From NCBI GenBank assembly GCA_036513895.1, contig DATBYF010000108.1, positions 1-64,000 on the forward strand: 64,000 bases of DNA, written 5' to 3'. Shown here in pieces: positions 45,862 to 54,674 of this stretch (its first letter is position 1; the number at the start of each line of letters is the position of its first letter). The DNA comes from Palsa-147 sp036513895. GTDB lineage: Bacteria > Acidobacteriota > Terriglobia > Acidiferrales > UBA7541. The notes below the pieces were generated by a model. That model saw only the letters and a program-made list of their open reading frames with translations, was not told the origin of the DNA and made no database searches. The translations under genes and the position numbers were made by a program.

Positions 45862-46964
45862 GAGTTCACGACCACCACTTTTAAGGTATCACCCGCCGGG
45901 TGGGCTGCCAACTCCAGTGCGCTGGCGATGTCCTCCAGGGGGAAACGGTGAGAAATCAACTGCTTAACCGGGAGCTTCCTTTCGAATACGAGGCGCGCGG
46001 ATTCCTCCTGATCTTCAATCGAGGCGCTATAGCTGCCGAGGATTTCCTTTTCTTCCACGCCGACGGCTGCGGCGGGAAAATCGAGCTGCATCACAGGATC
46101 GTTGTGAGCGAAAAGCAGGACGCGGCCGCCGGGACGGGCGAGAGCGAGCGCTTCGGGCACGAGGCTTGGGCTTGGGACGGCGAGGAGGATTGCGTCCGCG
46201 CCGCGGCCTTGGGTGCGGCGTCGAATTTCTTCCAGCAAATTCACGCCGGCCGGATCGAAGGATTCGGCGGCGCCGAAACGGATGCTGGCGGCGCGACGGC
46301 CCGGCATCGGATCGCTCGTGTAAACGACAGCGCCTTCGCACTTCGCCAGAAGCATCAAGAGCAGACCGATGGGGCCTTGGCCGATGACGACCACGATTTC
46401 ACCGGGAGCGATGCGAGCCTTGCGGACCGCTTTGAGACAGGTGTTCACCGGCTCGACGAACGTGGCTTCTTCGAACGAGACATCGGCGGGCAGAGGTATC
46501 ATCCCGCGCTCGACGATCCAGGGCATGGCACGAACGTATTGCGCGAAGCCGCCGCCGTTCGGATCGAAGCCGGCGGTGAGGCCGGTCTTTTTGTAGCCGG
46601 TGCATTGCGAGAAATGCTTGCGCTCGCAGAAATAGCAATCGCCACAGGGAACGTGATGGAAGCTGACAACGCGATCGCCGGGCTTGAAGCGCGTGACGCC
46701 GTCGCCGACTTCGACAACTGTTCCGGCAAGCTCGTGGCCGAAAATCTGAGGCGGCGGCACGAAGCCGTGATGAATTTTTTTGATGTCGGTGCCGCAGATT
46801 CCACATGCGGCTACGCGGAAAAGGACTTCACCCTCACGAATTTCGGGAATGGGCACGGTTTCGACGCTGACGCGCCCTTGGCCGCGATAGACGGCGGCGC
46901 GCATCGTCTTCGAACTTGGCCGAAGGTCTGAACCGGAATCGATGATGGCGGTAGTGCGGCTCAT
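45858..46964 (-). CDS. Zinc-dependent medium-chain dehydrogenase (hopanoid operon, first copy)
   Basis: Paralogue of the next gene with full MDR signatures: catalytic zinc C57 (CGICGTD), H77 and E78 (FGHELAG); structural zinc C107, C110, C113 and C121 (PCGDCYFCERKHFSQC); nucleotide loop VVIGQGPIGL. It has about 20 extra N-terminal residues before MRAAVYRG. It overlaps hpnG upstream and its sister gene downstream by 4 bases each, so all three are coupled in translation. Two active-looking copies side by side suggest either a hetero-oligomer or two successive redox steps. Confidence 0.88.
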   Translation of the reverse strand: MSRTTAIIDSGSDLRPSSKTMRAAVYRGQGRVSVETVPIPEIREGEVLFRVAACGICGTDIKKIHHGFVPPPQIFGHELAGTVVEVGDGVTRFKPGDRVVSFHHVPCGDCYFCERKHFSQCTGYKKTGLTAGFDPNGGGFAQYVRAMPWIVERGMIPLPADVSFEEATFVEPVNTCLKAVRKARIAPGEIVVVIGQGPIGLLLMLLAKCEGAVVYTSDPMPGRRAASIRFGAAESFDPAGVNLLEEIRRRTQGRGADAILLAVPSPSLVPEALALARPGGRVLLFAHNDPVMQLDFPAAAVGVEEKEILGSYSASIEDQEESARLVFERKLPVKQLISHRFPLEDIASALELAAHPAGDTLKVVVVNS

Positions 46965-47737
46965 CGGGCTGCTACTCCCAGAAGTTCCTCGTGCGGCTGT
47001 TCGTTTGAAGCGATCGAAAGACCCCGAATATACGACTCCAGGAAGCGCTTGAGAGTTTCAGCAGCGCTCTTGCTGCGGCGGCCCAGGCTGATGACCCCGG
47101 GCGCGGCCAATGGATGACTGACTATATACTTTGCGACGCCAGAAACATTCACGGCACCCATTTCATCTACGAGCGAGTTCACGCCTGCAGGAAGATCTTG
47201 GTTCAAGGAATCTGAGATTACGCGGATCGCGACTCCTGGAATTTTGTGCGTGCGGGCCGCTGAGAGAATTTCGAACGATTCCATATCCGCGGCGTTTGCG
47301 AGTGGCGCGAGTTGAGATTTTTCTTGGATGGTGGCGGCGATCTTCTCCACGCTGAGGAGCGTCTCGACGACTGTCGCGCCGTTTGCAGCCGCGAGCGCTG
47401 CAAGATCGCGATCGGAATTTAGCGCTTGCGGGTTGCCGAGTGTCGGGCTCTGGCGTTGAACAGCCGTGGCCACGATCACGTCGCCCGCGTTCAACTCAGA
47501 GCGGAGAGAGCCGGCAAAGCCTGCGGCGATAACGGCGTCGTATGGCTCGCGCATCAGAATTTCGCCGCAACGAGTCGCGTTTTCCGCGCCCATGCCTGTG
47601 ACTACAAAATCGGCGGAGACTTCGCCGAGGGCGAATTGGTGAATGGTGAATCCGTTGTCGACACGGCTGGGCAGGGTCAGCGCCTTTTTCCACGGCGCGA
47701 ATTCGGTCTCGACCGCAAATGTGACTAGAACTTTCAT
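46961..47737 (-). CDS. hpnG: Adenosylhopane nucleosidase/phosphorylase HpnG
   Basis: Nucleoside-phosphorylase/MTA-SAH nucleosidase fold enzyme that removes adenine from adenosylhopane to give ribosylhopane (or its phosphate). Motifs: VLVTFAVETEFAPWKKAL at the start, VVTGMGAENA, AVIAAGFAGSLRSELNAGDVIVA, NAADMESFEI (purine-site Met-Glu) and AIRVISDSLNQDLP. It begins one base after hpnA ends and overlaps the first dehydrogenase gene by ATGA. Confidence 0.9.
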   Translation of the reverse strand: MKVLVTFAVETEFAPWKKALTLPSRVDNGFTIHQFALGEVSADFVVTGMGAENATRCGEILMREPYDAVIAAGFAGSLRSELNAGDVIVATAVQRQSPTLGNPQALNSDRDLAALAAANGATVVETLLSVEKIAATIQEKSQLAPLANAADMESFEILSAARTHKIPGVAIRVISDSLNQDLPAGVNSLVDEMGAVNVSGVAKYIVSHPLAAPGVISLGRRSKSAAETLKRFLESYIRGLSIASNEQPHEELLGVAAR

Positions 47738-47738
47738 A

Positions 47739-48755
47739 TTAAGCCGCGGCAGCGATTGTGCGCCGGGCTCCCGTTGGCAAATATCCGTTCTTTTCGTACC
47801 AATTCACGGCGCGACCGAGCGCCGCGCTGACCGGGCCTGCCGCGAAACCCAATTCACGAGTGGCCTTCGAGCAATCCACGAACATTTTGTGCCGGGCAAT
47901 TTTCACGCCTTCGACGGGAATTTGCGGCTCGCGGCCGAGAATTCGCGAAACGGCGTTTTCGGCGTAAGCGTAGCCGAGCGCGACGCTGTGAGGAATTTTC
48001 AATCGCGGCGCGGGCGTGCCAGCGATTTCCGCGAGCGCGTCGAGGACCTGCTTGAGCGTGAGATTTTCCGCGCCGAGCAAATAGCGTTCGCCGATGCGGC
48101 CCTTTTCGGCGACGAGGAGATGGCCCGCGGCGACATCTTCGACCGCGACGAAATTTAGGCCAGTCTCGACGTAGCCCGGCATTTTCCCAGTGAGGAAATC
48201 CACGATGATTTTTCCGGTAGGCGTCGGTTTCCAATCGCCGGGACCGACGGGTGTCGTGGGCATAGCGATAACGGCAGGCAATCCGGATTGCGCGGCCTTC
48301 AGAACTTCCCGTTCTGCGAGCCACTTGGAGCGCTTGTAGTGGCCGATCATTTCATCGAGCGACGTAGTTGTGGATTCGTTCGGAAGAGACAGGCGATCGA
48401 CAGCGACGGTTGCGACTGTGCCGGTGTAAATGAAGTGTTCGACATCGGCGCGGCGTGCGGCCTCAAGCAAATTGAGAGTGCCGGTAACGTTGCTCCAGTA
48501 AATTTCTTCGGGATTCCGCGACCAGAGACGGTAATCAGCGGCTACGTGGAAAACCCAGGCGATGCCGGAGAGGGCTCGATCGAGAGAGGCAGAATCGCGC
48601 AGGTCGCCTTCGACGCGCTCGACATCCATTCCGCGCAGTGCTCGCGCGTCGCTCTCGCGCCGAGCCAGGACTCGCACAGAGTGCCCGGCGGAGAGAAGTC
48701 GTCCCGCGACGTGGCTGCCCACGAAACCCGTGGCGCCCGTGACGAGCGTCTTCAT
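47739..48755 (-). CDS. hpnA: Hopanoid-associated sugar epimerase HpnA
   Basis: Extended short-chain dehydrogenase with NAD-binding TGATGFVGSHVAGRLL, VEGDLRD, and the active-site triad region with the catalytic Tyr-x3-Lys in HYKRSKW. HpnA is regularly found in hopanoid clusters; its substrate is uncertain but it presumably acts on the ribose-derived side chain. It overlaps hpnH by ATGA and is followed by hpnG after one base. Confidence 0.92.
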   Translation of the reverse strand: MKTLVTGATGFVGSHVAGRLLSAGHSVRVLARRESDARALRGMDVERVEGDLRDSASLDRALSGIAWVFHVAADYRLWSRNPEEIYWSNVTGTLNLLEAARRADVEHFIYTGTVATVAVDRLSLPNESTTTSLDEMIGHYKRSKWLAEREVLKAAQSGLPAVIAMPTTPVGPGDWKPTPTGKIIVDFLTGKMPGYVETGLNFVAVEDVAAGHLLVAEKGRIGERYLLGAENLTLKQVLDALAEIAGTPAPRLKIPHSVALGYAYAENAVSRILGREPQIPVEGVKIARHKMFVDCSKATRELGFAAGPVSAALGRAVNWYEKNGYLPTGARRTIAAAA

Positions 48756-49924
48756 AGAATTCGGAAAACCTCTTCCTTTGGCGCGCCATTGATCGGGATG
48801 AGAGCGCCGGTTGAGTGTCCGTTACCCTGACCACTTGAGTGGCCATTCGAGTGACCGTTGCCATTGGCGCGCACGTGGCCGGTGCCGTTCGTCTTCGCGC
48901 CCTTCTTTGCGCCGCCCATGCGGCCGGAGAGCTGCCACTTCAGCATTTTCCAGGTGTCGCCCAATTTTTTATTACCACCGAGGACGGCCGAAGGCTCGTA
49001 ACCAGATTGCACCATGCAATCCTGGCAGCGAGGATCGCGGCCGCGGCCGTATTTTTCCCACGGCGTGTTGTCAATGAACTCTTTGAAGGAGGCGTGATGG
49101 GCGTCGGTCATCAAGTAGCACGGGCCCTTCCAGCCACGAGGGTTGTAAGTGGGATTGCCCCAGGCCGTGCACATCAGCTCGCGCTCGCCGCGCAAATATT
49201 CCATGTAGATGGGCGAGGTGATGACGTTGAAATCTTCGAGGAGCTGGCTGGCACGCTGGAATTTTTCGCGGGTTTCCTCGCGCGACATGAAAATGTCTTT
49301 CGTTTGAACGGCGGCGTAGGAATACGCGGGCGACATCATGTAGCCGTCGACGCCCAGTCCGCGGAGAACTTCGAACAGCTCGGCGATTTCTTCGAGATCG
49401 GTTTCCTTGTAGATAGTGGTGTTAGAGCAGACCAGGAAACCGGCGGCTTTGGCGGCCTTGATGCCGTCAATCGCTTCGCGGAAGACGCCGTCCTTCTCGA
49501 CGCACAGATCATGCGTTTTCTCGAGCCCATCGAGATGAACGTTGAAGAAAAAGCGCGAAGTAGGCTTGAATTCATTGAGGCGCTTGCGGATGAACATGCC
49601 GTTGGTACAGAGATAAATGTTCTTCTTGCGCTTCAGGATTTCGGATGTGAGGCGGCCAATTTCGGGATAGATCATGGGCTCGCCACCGCAGATGGAGACT
49701 ATGGGAGCGCCGCAATCATCGAGAGCCGCGAGACATTGCTCGACGGTCAGCATTTCGTGAATGGTGGATTTGTACTCGCGAATGCGGCCGCATCCGGTGC
49801 AGGTGAGATTGCACGCGTGCAACGGCTCGAGCATCATCACCAACGGAAACTTCTCTTCCCCGCGGATCTTTTTTCCTGCGAGGTAGCCTGTCAGGTTGGC
49901 TGTCAGGCTAAGCGGAAATCTCAT
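48752..49924 (-). CDS. hpnH: Adenosyl hopene transferase HpnH (radical SAM)
   Basis: Radical SAM enzyme that adds the 5'-deoxyadenosyl group to diploptene, forming adenosylhopane, the first step of side-chain extension. The 4Fe-4S cluster motif is C38-x3-C42-x2-C45 (CNLTCTGC), with ICGGEPMIYPEI as the SAM-binding GGE motif. After the conserved end near GGNKKLGDTWKMLKW there is an unusual low-complexity tail of about 50 residues rich in Gly, Asn, His and Ser (NGNGHSNGHSSGQGNGH). It overlaps shc upstream and hpnA downstream by 4 bases each. Confidence 0.95.
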   Translation of the reverse strand: MRFPLSLTANLTGYLAGKKIRGEEKFPLVMMLEPLHACNLTCTGCGRIREYKSTIHEMLTVEQCLAALDDCGAPIVSICGGEPMIYPEIGRLTSEILKRKKNIYLCTNGMFIRKRLNEFKPTSRFFFNVHLDGLEKTHDLCVEKDGVFREAIDGIKAAKAAGFLVCSNTTIYKETDLEEIAELFEVLRGLGVDGYMMSPAYSYAAVQTKDIFMSREETREKFQRASQLLEDFNVITSPIYMEYLRGERELMCTAWGNPTYNPRGWKGPCYLMTDAHHASFKEFIDNTPWEKYGRGRDPRCQDCMVQSGYEPSAVLGGNKKLGDTWKMLKWQLSGRMGGAKKGAKTNGTGHVRANGNGHSNGHSSGQGNGHSTGALIPINGAPKEEVFRIL

Positions 49925-51954
49925 TCAATCCCCCGATGCAATTTTCGATATGCGATACCTTGTGGCCCGGGCTTGATGGCGGAGAATTCGCGTCGTCCAT
50001 CTCGAAGATTGCGATAGTGCGCCAGGGCATACAGCGGAAATGAATTTCGATACAGGTGGTATTTCAGGTAGAAGACCGAGGGGAAACCTGTGCCGGTAAA
50101 TTCTTCCTCGTCCCAAGTGCCATCCTCGTTCTGAGTGTCCACCAGATATTTCACGGCTGCGTAAACCGCAGGATCGTCCGTTCCGGAAATAGCGAGCAAT
50201 CCGATCAAGCCCCAAGCCGTCTGCGACGCAGTGCTTGAGCCTCTCCCCTTCCAATTGGAGTCGGAGTAGGAGTGCAGAGATTCACCAAAACCGCCGTCTG
50301 GATTCTGCACGGAGCGGAGCCAACTGGCAGCGTGCTGGGACTCGGGAGCATTGCCAAGTCCGAGAGCTTCCATCGCGCGCAAAACGCCGCTCGTACCGTA
50401 AACATAGTTGACGCCCCATCGTCCATACCAGGGGCCATCAGGCGCCTGATCTTTTCGCAGGAACTCGAGTGCGCTTTCGATTGCCGGGTGGTCAGCAGGC
50501 CAGCCGAGTTTGGCGAGAGCTTCGATCGATCGAGCGGTGACATCGGCGGTCGAAGGATCGAGCATGGCGTTGTGATCGGCATACGGAATGTTGTTCAGAA
50601 GAGTGAGATTGTTGTCGCGATCAAATGCACCCCAGCCGCCGTCGCGATTCTGCATGCTGAGCATCCAAGCAAGGCCGCGACGCAGAGCGCTTTCCATGCG
50701 TTGTTTGTCGGGATAAGCGACGCGAGCGAGGGCCATGAGCACGAAAGCGGTGTCATCAACATCCGGAAAGTGATCGTTGCGGAATTCGAAGGCCCAGCCG
50801 CCGGATTCAGCGTCGCGATTCTTCACTTGCCAATCGCCGCCGCCGGTGATTTGCGCGTCGAGCATCCAATTCGAAGCCTTCACGAGCGCAGAATGCCGAG
50901 GATCAACGCCCGCTTCTTCGAGTGAAACCATCGCGATGGCGGTGTCCCACACCGGCGAAACGCACGGTTGCATGCGGATCTCGTCGCCATCTTCGAGTTC
51001 GTGGCCTGAGAAATACTTCATTTGCTGCTTCACGAGCGGAGAGTCGAAGTCGTAACCCAAAGCGTGCAGACAGAAAATCGAATTCTGTATGGACGGATAA
51101 ATCGCTGCCAAGCCTTCGCTGCGATCCATGTGATCGAAGAGCCACTTCTTGGATTTCTTGAGAGCTTGAGCGCGGAAAGGCTTCCAGGGCAATCGCTCGT
51201 AGAACTTCATGGCCCGGTCCGTGGCAAGAAAAAAATTCCGCCAGGAGACCAGTTCGCGATCCCACTCGAACGCTTTTCGCTTGCGATTGGGCTCGGCGAA
51301 AAGCTCGTCAACGAATCCTGCGGGAGCTATCTTCCAGTCGGGTTTCAGCCCGTACAGGACGGAGAGGGTCACAATAATAGCCCGCGTCCAGGATGACATT
51401 TCATAGAGATTTACGAAAAACCAGCGCGGAAGAAGAATAAGTTCAGGCGGAATCGCGGGCGCAAGGTCCCAATCGACGGCGCCCATAAGAGCCAAATGGA
51501 GACGCGCGTACGAGTTGGAACTCTCGATGCCACCGAGAGCAACGGCTCTCTCTCGCGCTTTGCGCATATGGCGTGCGCCGGGATCGTCCCCGATGAGCTT
51601 TAGAGCAAAATAGGCCTTGATCGTCGCGTTGAGCTCGGCCGGACCCTTCGGGAAGATGTTCCAACCGCCATCGGGCAATTGAAGGCGTCGAATGTGGTTG
51701 GCGAGTTTCGCGATCTTAGGAGACTTCTGTTCTCCGATGACGTGGTTGTAGACGATATAGTCGGAATTGAGGGTTACATCGGCCTCGAGCTCGCCCCACC
51801 AGCAGCCTGCCGGGAATTGAGCCGAGAGCAGCCACCGCGTGGTGCGGTCCACGGCCAGATCGACGAGTCCCTCAAGGGTGCGAATCGGGACGGTTGCCGT
51901 AGCGCCACCGTGTTGGCCGCTTGATGGTCGCGATGTCATCAATCCTTCCGACAT
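49921..51954 (-). CDS. shc: Squalene-hopene cyclase
   Basis: Monotopic membrane enzyme that cyclises squalene to hopene/hopanol. The protonating motif D398-V-D-D-T is intact, and several QW repeats are seen (QLPDGGWNIFPKG, QNRDGGWGAFDRDN, QNPDGGFGESLHSY, QNEDGTWDEEEFTG). Length 677 aa is in the usual range of 630-720. It is the first gene of the hopanoid operon. The ATG at 51954 has AGGAG about 15 bases upstream, rather far, so the ATG at 51939 remains possible. Also called hpnF. Confidence 0.96.
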   Translation of the reverse strand: MSEGLMTSRPSSGQHGGATATVPIRTLEGLVDLAVDRTTRWLLSAQFPAGCWWGELEADVTLNSDYIVYNHVIGEQKSPKIAKLANHIRRLQLPDGGWNIFPKGPAELNATIKAYFALKLIGDDPGARHMRKARERAVALGGIESSNSYARLHLALMGAVDWDLAPAIPPELILLPRWFFVNLYEMSSWTRAIIVTLSVLYGLKPDWKIAPAGFVDELFAEPNRKRKAFEWDRELVSWRNFFLATDRAMKFYERLPWKPFRAQALKKSKKWLFDHMDRSEGLAAIYPSIQNSIFCLHALGYDFDSPLVKQQMKYFSGHELEDGDEIRMQPCVSPVWDTAIAMVSLEEAGVDPRHSALVKASNWMLDAQITGGGDWQVKNRDAESGGWAFEFRNDHFPDVDDTAFVLMALARVAYPDKQRMESALRRGLAWMLSMQNRDGGWGAFDRDNNLTLLNNIPYADHNAMLDPSTADVTARSIEALAKLGWPADHPAIESALEFLRKDQAPDGPWYGRWGVNYVYGTSGVLRAMEALGLGNAPESQHAASWLRSVQNPDGGFGESLHSYSDSNWKGRGSSTASQTAWGLIGLLAISGTDDPAVYAAVKYLVDTQNEDGTWDEEEFTGTGFPSVFYLKYHLYRNSFPLYALAHYRNLRDGRREFSAIKPGPQGIAYRKLHRGIE

Positions 51955-52232
51955 AGAAACTCACTAGCTCCTAAGTTATGTGATTGGATGCGCGCCAGCC
52001 ATCGATCGGCGCACGGTTCGAACCCAAACTAACGTTCCGGGATAGCCGGCTGCGTGAAGTAAAAGCCGGTTGCCAATCGGCACCGCCCGGGTTCGATCCC
52101 CATATGTAACTGCCCCGACGGCCTCGACTACAAACGACCCCCGCCGCCGTATCTTGAAAGATGGTCGAGAACCGCTGGCGGTTGTATCGTCGATCCCTAG
52201 CGGTTCCAGTTAGATACGGACGGCCCCAGTAA
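51955..52232 (-). promoter_or_regulatory. Long structured leader of the hopanoid operon
   Basis: About 270 bases lie between the predicted transcription start and shc. They contain several dyads: GAACCGCT (52169-52176) with AGCGGTTC (52199-52206), a nested ACCGC-2-GCGGT (52171-52182) that competes for the same bases, the palindrome AGCCGGCT (52044-52051), and CCGGTT-3-AATCGG near 52066-52080. Mutually exclusive pairing is typical of regulatory leaders. No known riboswitch consensus is recognised, and no open frame of note occurs. Confidence 0.4.
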
Positions 52233-52261
52233 ATTATCTAGGTTAATGGCTCTCGGGTCAA
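52233..52261 (-). promoter_or_regulatory. Promoter of the hopanoid operon
   Basis: TTGACC (52256-52261), 17 bases, GATAAT (52233-52238) on the minus strand; start predicted near 52226. Bases 52262-52376 upstream show nothing further. Confidence 0.6.
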
Positions 52262-52376
52262 CAAAAAAGACTGGCGCGGGGACTGGCGTGCTGGGGGCGG
52301 TTCAGGCAGCCTCGAGAGACTTTCGAACAAACGCTGAACCAGTGGAAAATCATTCTGTGTACAAATCGAGACATGC

Positions 52377-53378
52377 TTATTCCATTTTGCGAAGGCGCTT
52401 TCCTATTTCCGGCAGGCGCGACAACCAAGCGTACTGTTCCTTGAACCGCTCCAGTGGCCGCGCAGGAGTGCCCCAGACGATCTGACCCGAGCGGATACGC
52501 TTTCCAGTAGGGATTCCCGCTTGCGCTCCGACGATAGCACTGTCCTCAATTGTACAGTGATCCGCGATCCCAACCTGCCCGCCGATGACGACGCCGCTCC
52601 CAACCACTGTGCTGCCGGAAATGCCGGTTTGCGCAGCAATGACGGTATTTTCGCCGATTTGGACGTTGTGGGCGATCTGAACAAGGTTGTCGATCTTGGC
52701 GCCGTTGGCAATGCGGGTAGCGTCCAGGGCGCCGCGATCCACTGTGGTATTGGCGCCAATCTCGACGTCATCGCCTATTTCGACTCGTCCAATTTGGGGG
52801 AATTTCCAATAGCGCCCTTCTCCAAAGACGTAGCCAAAACCATCCGCGCCGATAACTGCCCCAGAGTGAATGACGACGCCTCGGCCGATGCGGACCCCTG
52901 CGTAAAGCGAAACGCGCGGATAAAGGTGGCAATTCTCACCGATTGAGGAGCCCTGTCCGATGAAGCAGAACGCCCCAATTTCGGTGCCGGGGTCGATCGA
53001 GACATCGTCCTCGATCACAACGTTGGCCCCGATAGATGCTTCAGCGGAAATGCGCGCTCTGGGCGAGACGATGGCAGTTGGATGAACGTTCGCGTGAACG
53101 GTTTTGCGCGGAAAGAGCCAGGCGGCTGCCTTGGCGAATGCCAATTTTGGTGACGCAACGCGAATAACCGTTTTTCCGGTCAACTCCATGTCCGGAGGCG
53201 TCAGGATACAGGCGGCGCGCGATGCCTGAGCCCTTGCGCGATGCTTTTCGCTCTCGACGTAGATCAAGCTATCGGGGCCGGCGTTCTCCGGGCTAGCGAG
53301 CGAAGTAATTGGAGCGCGCGGGTCGCCCTCGATTTGCGCGTGAAGATATTGGGCTAGCTCTGCAGCAGTGCGAGTCAT
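52377..53378 (-). CDS. lpxD: UDP-3-O-acylglucosamine N-acyltransferase LpxD
   Basis: Third enzyme of lipid A synthesis, transferring a 3-hydroxyacyl chain from ACP to the 2-amino group. An N-terminal uridine-binding domain (about residues 1-100) precedes a left-handed beta-helix of hexapeptide repeats (IGANVVIEDDVSIDPGTEIG and on). The catalytic His237 lies in QIAHNVQIG, and DGFGYVFGEGRYWKFPQIG is the typical insertion loop. The ATG at 53378 has GAGG seven bases upstream, better than a start at 53414. It follows the acyltransferase gene on the same strand, pointing to a lipid A-containing outer membrane. Confidence 0.94.
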   Translation of the reverse strand: MTRTAAELAQYLHAQIEGDPRAPITSLASPENAGPDSLIYVESEKHRARAQASRAACILTPPDMELTGKTVIRVASPKLAFAKAAAWLFPRKTVHANVHPTAIVSPRARISAEASIGANVVIEDDVSIDPGTEIGAFCFIGQGSSIGENCHLYPRVSLYAGVRIGRGVVIHSGAVIGADGFGYVFGEGRYWKFPQIGRVEIGDDVEIGANTTVDRGALDATRIANGAKIDNLVQIAHNVQIGENTVIAAQTGISGSTVVGSGVVIGGQVGIADHCTIEDSAIVGAQAGIPTGKRIRSGQIVWGTPARPLERFKEQYAWLSRLPEIGKRLRKME

Positions 53379-53467
53379 ATAAGCCTCACGGAATCCGAGT
53401 TTCGAGATGAACACGAATTGTTGAGCCGTTCGCTCCTCAGTTTCAGCGCGATGCGAAACGAGCGACG

Positions 53468-54391
53468 TTAGAACGGATAGATCGGCTCTTCGCCCGGCGG
53501 CCGCGTTTTCCAGCGCTTATGCACCCAAAGCCATTGATCCGGGTGCGCACGCGCGAAATTCTCAACGACTTTCATGAATTTGGCCGTATTCGCAACCACG
53601 TCGCTCTCTTCGTTGTCTGTGTGGACAAGATCGACCGCGGGCTCAAAGTGCAAACGATATTTGCCGAGCGCATCATCCCAGAAAGCGTAACCAGGCACTA
53701 CGGCCGCGCTCGTGCGCAACGCCAATCGCGCCAATCCCGAAGTACTGCACGCAGGAATTCCAAAAAATGGGACGAATACGCCCTCGCCAAGAGCGGTGTT
53801 CTGGTCGGCGAGCACGCCGATCGCGCCGCCTCCGCGTAAAATTCTGAACATAGCGCGCGCAGAGTCATTCTTATCAATCACGCGGCAGCCCGAAAGACAG
53901 CGATATTGATTCACGAGCGCGTCCACGCGGCGATTCTCAATGGGGCGCGCCAAAAAGTAGCACGGATAGCCGTATACGGCATGCGCGAACGATGAGAGTT
54001 CCCACGGGCCCATGTGCCCGGTAAGGAACAACAGACCGTTTCCGCGGCCTAGGGCTTCAAGATAATTTTCATTGCCGCTGAGAACGATGACGCGCTCGAT
54101 ATTTTCGCGATTGTATTTTGGAAACTGTGTGAATTCGGCGCCCATCCAGCCGATGTTGCGCACCATCTTGCGGATGGTTTCGCGGCGCTGCGACTCGTTC
54201 CAATCGGGAAAGGCGAGTTTGAGATTGAAATCCGCGGCGCGGCGCAGAGGCGCGCGAATCCAATACGCGAGCCAGGCGAATGCGGCGCCTACGCTGCGCG
54301 CGAGCGGACGCGGGAGCAATCCCATTCCCTTCATCACCGACCACGCGGCAAAAAACTCGAGGCGTTCGCGCATCTGCGGCCATTCTGGCAT
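53468..54391 (-). CDS. Lysophospholipid/lipid A acyltransferase (LpxL/HtrB family)
   Basis: Inner-membrane acyltransferase of the LpxL/LpxM type that adds secondary acyl chains to lipid A precursors. Motifs: FLTGHMGPWELSSFA (catalytic His-x4-Glu), GGAIGVLADQNTALGEGVFVPFFG and WLWVHKRWKTRP near the end. The frame is open up to 54583, but that extension is translated intergenic repeat DNA, so I start at the ATG at 54391 (54373 also possible). It precedes lpxD by 89 bases. Confidence 0.88.
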   Translation of the reverse strand: MPEWPQMRERLEFFAAWSVMKGMGLLPRPLARSVGAAFAWLAYWIRAPLRRAADFNLKLAFPDWNESQRRETIRKMVRNIGWMGAEFTQFPKYNRENIERVIVLSGNENYLEALGRGNGLLFLTGHMGPWELSSFAHAVYGYPCYFLARPIENRRVDALVNQYRCLSGCRVIDKNDSARAMFRILRGGGAIGVLADQNTALGEGVFVPFFGIPACSTSGLARLALRTSAAVVPGYAFWDDALGKYRLHFEPAVDLVHTDNEESDVVANTAKFMKVVENFARAHPDQWLWVHKRWKTRPPGEEPIYPF

Positions 54392-54427
54392 AGACGTGAG
54401 CGAACGAGCTACCTTGGAACAACTTGA

Positions 54428-54514
54428 GTCATTCCGAGGAGCGCAGTGACGAGGAATCCCTCTTATTGTTAGCATATAAACCAAAGGGAAACCTTTCGCT
54501 TCGCTCGGGATGAC
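54428..54514. repeat. 87-bp intergenic element with inverted ends
   Basis: The ends GTCATTCCGA (54428-54437) and TCGGGATGAC (54505-54514) are inverted repeats with one mismatch, and the interior includes GCGCAGTGACGAGGAATCCC. The layout resembles small dispersed non-coding elements found in many bacterial genomes; only this copy is in the window. Confidence 0.45.
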
Positions 54515-54674
54515 CGCGTTTTTCCGCGAAACCTGCTCTGATAATTTCTTCAACGGGGACACGTCTTCAAATTTGGAGTACAAATATGAGCTTTAATTCT
54601 GATGATTCAAATCTGGGAATTCGAATCCTGGCGGGTCAAAATCGCGCGGCGTCTTTTGATAAACTTGCAGCACA

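Noticed and set aside
52008..52100. Two tRNA T-arm-like words, GGTTCGAACCC and GGGTTCGATCCC, upstream of shc
   Set aside because: The flanking bases do not form a T-stem, and no acceptor stem, D-arm or anticodon arm can be built on either strand. At most they are remnants.
51955..52232. Cobalamin, TPP or SAM riboswitch in the hopanoid leader
   Set aside because: I could not find the B12 box, thi box or SAM core consensus by eye; reported only as an unassigned structured leader.
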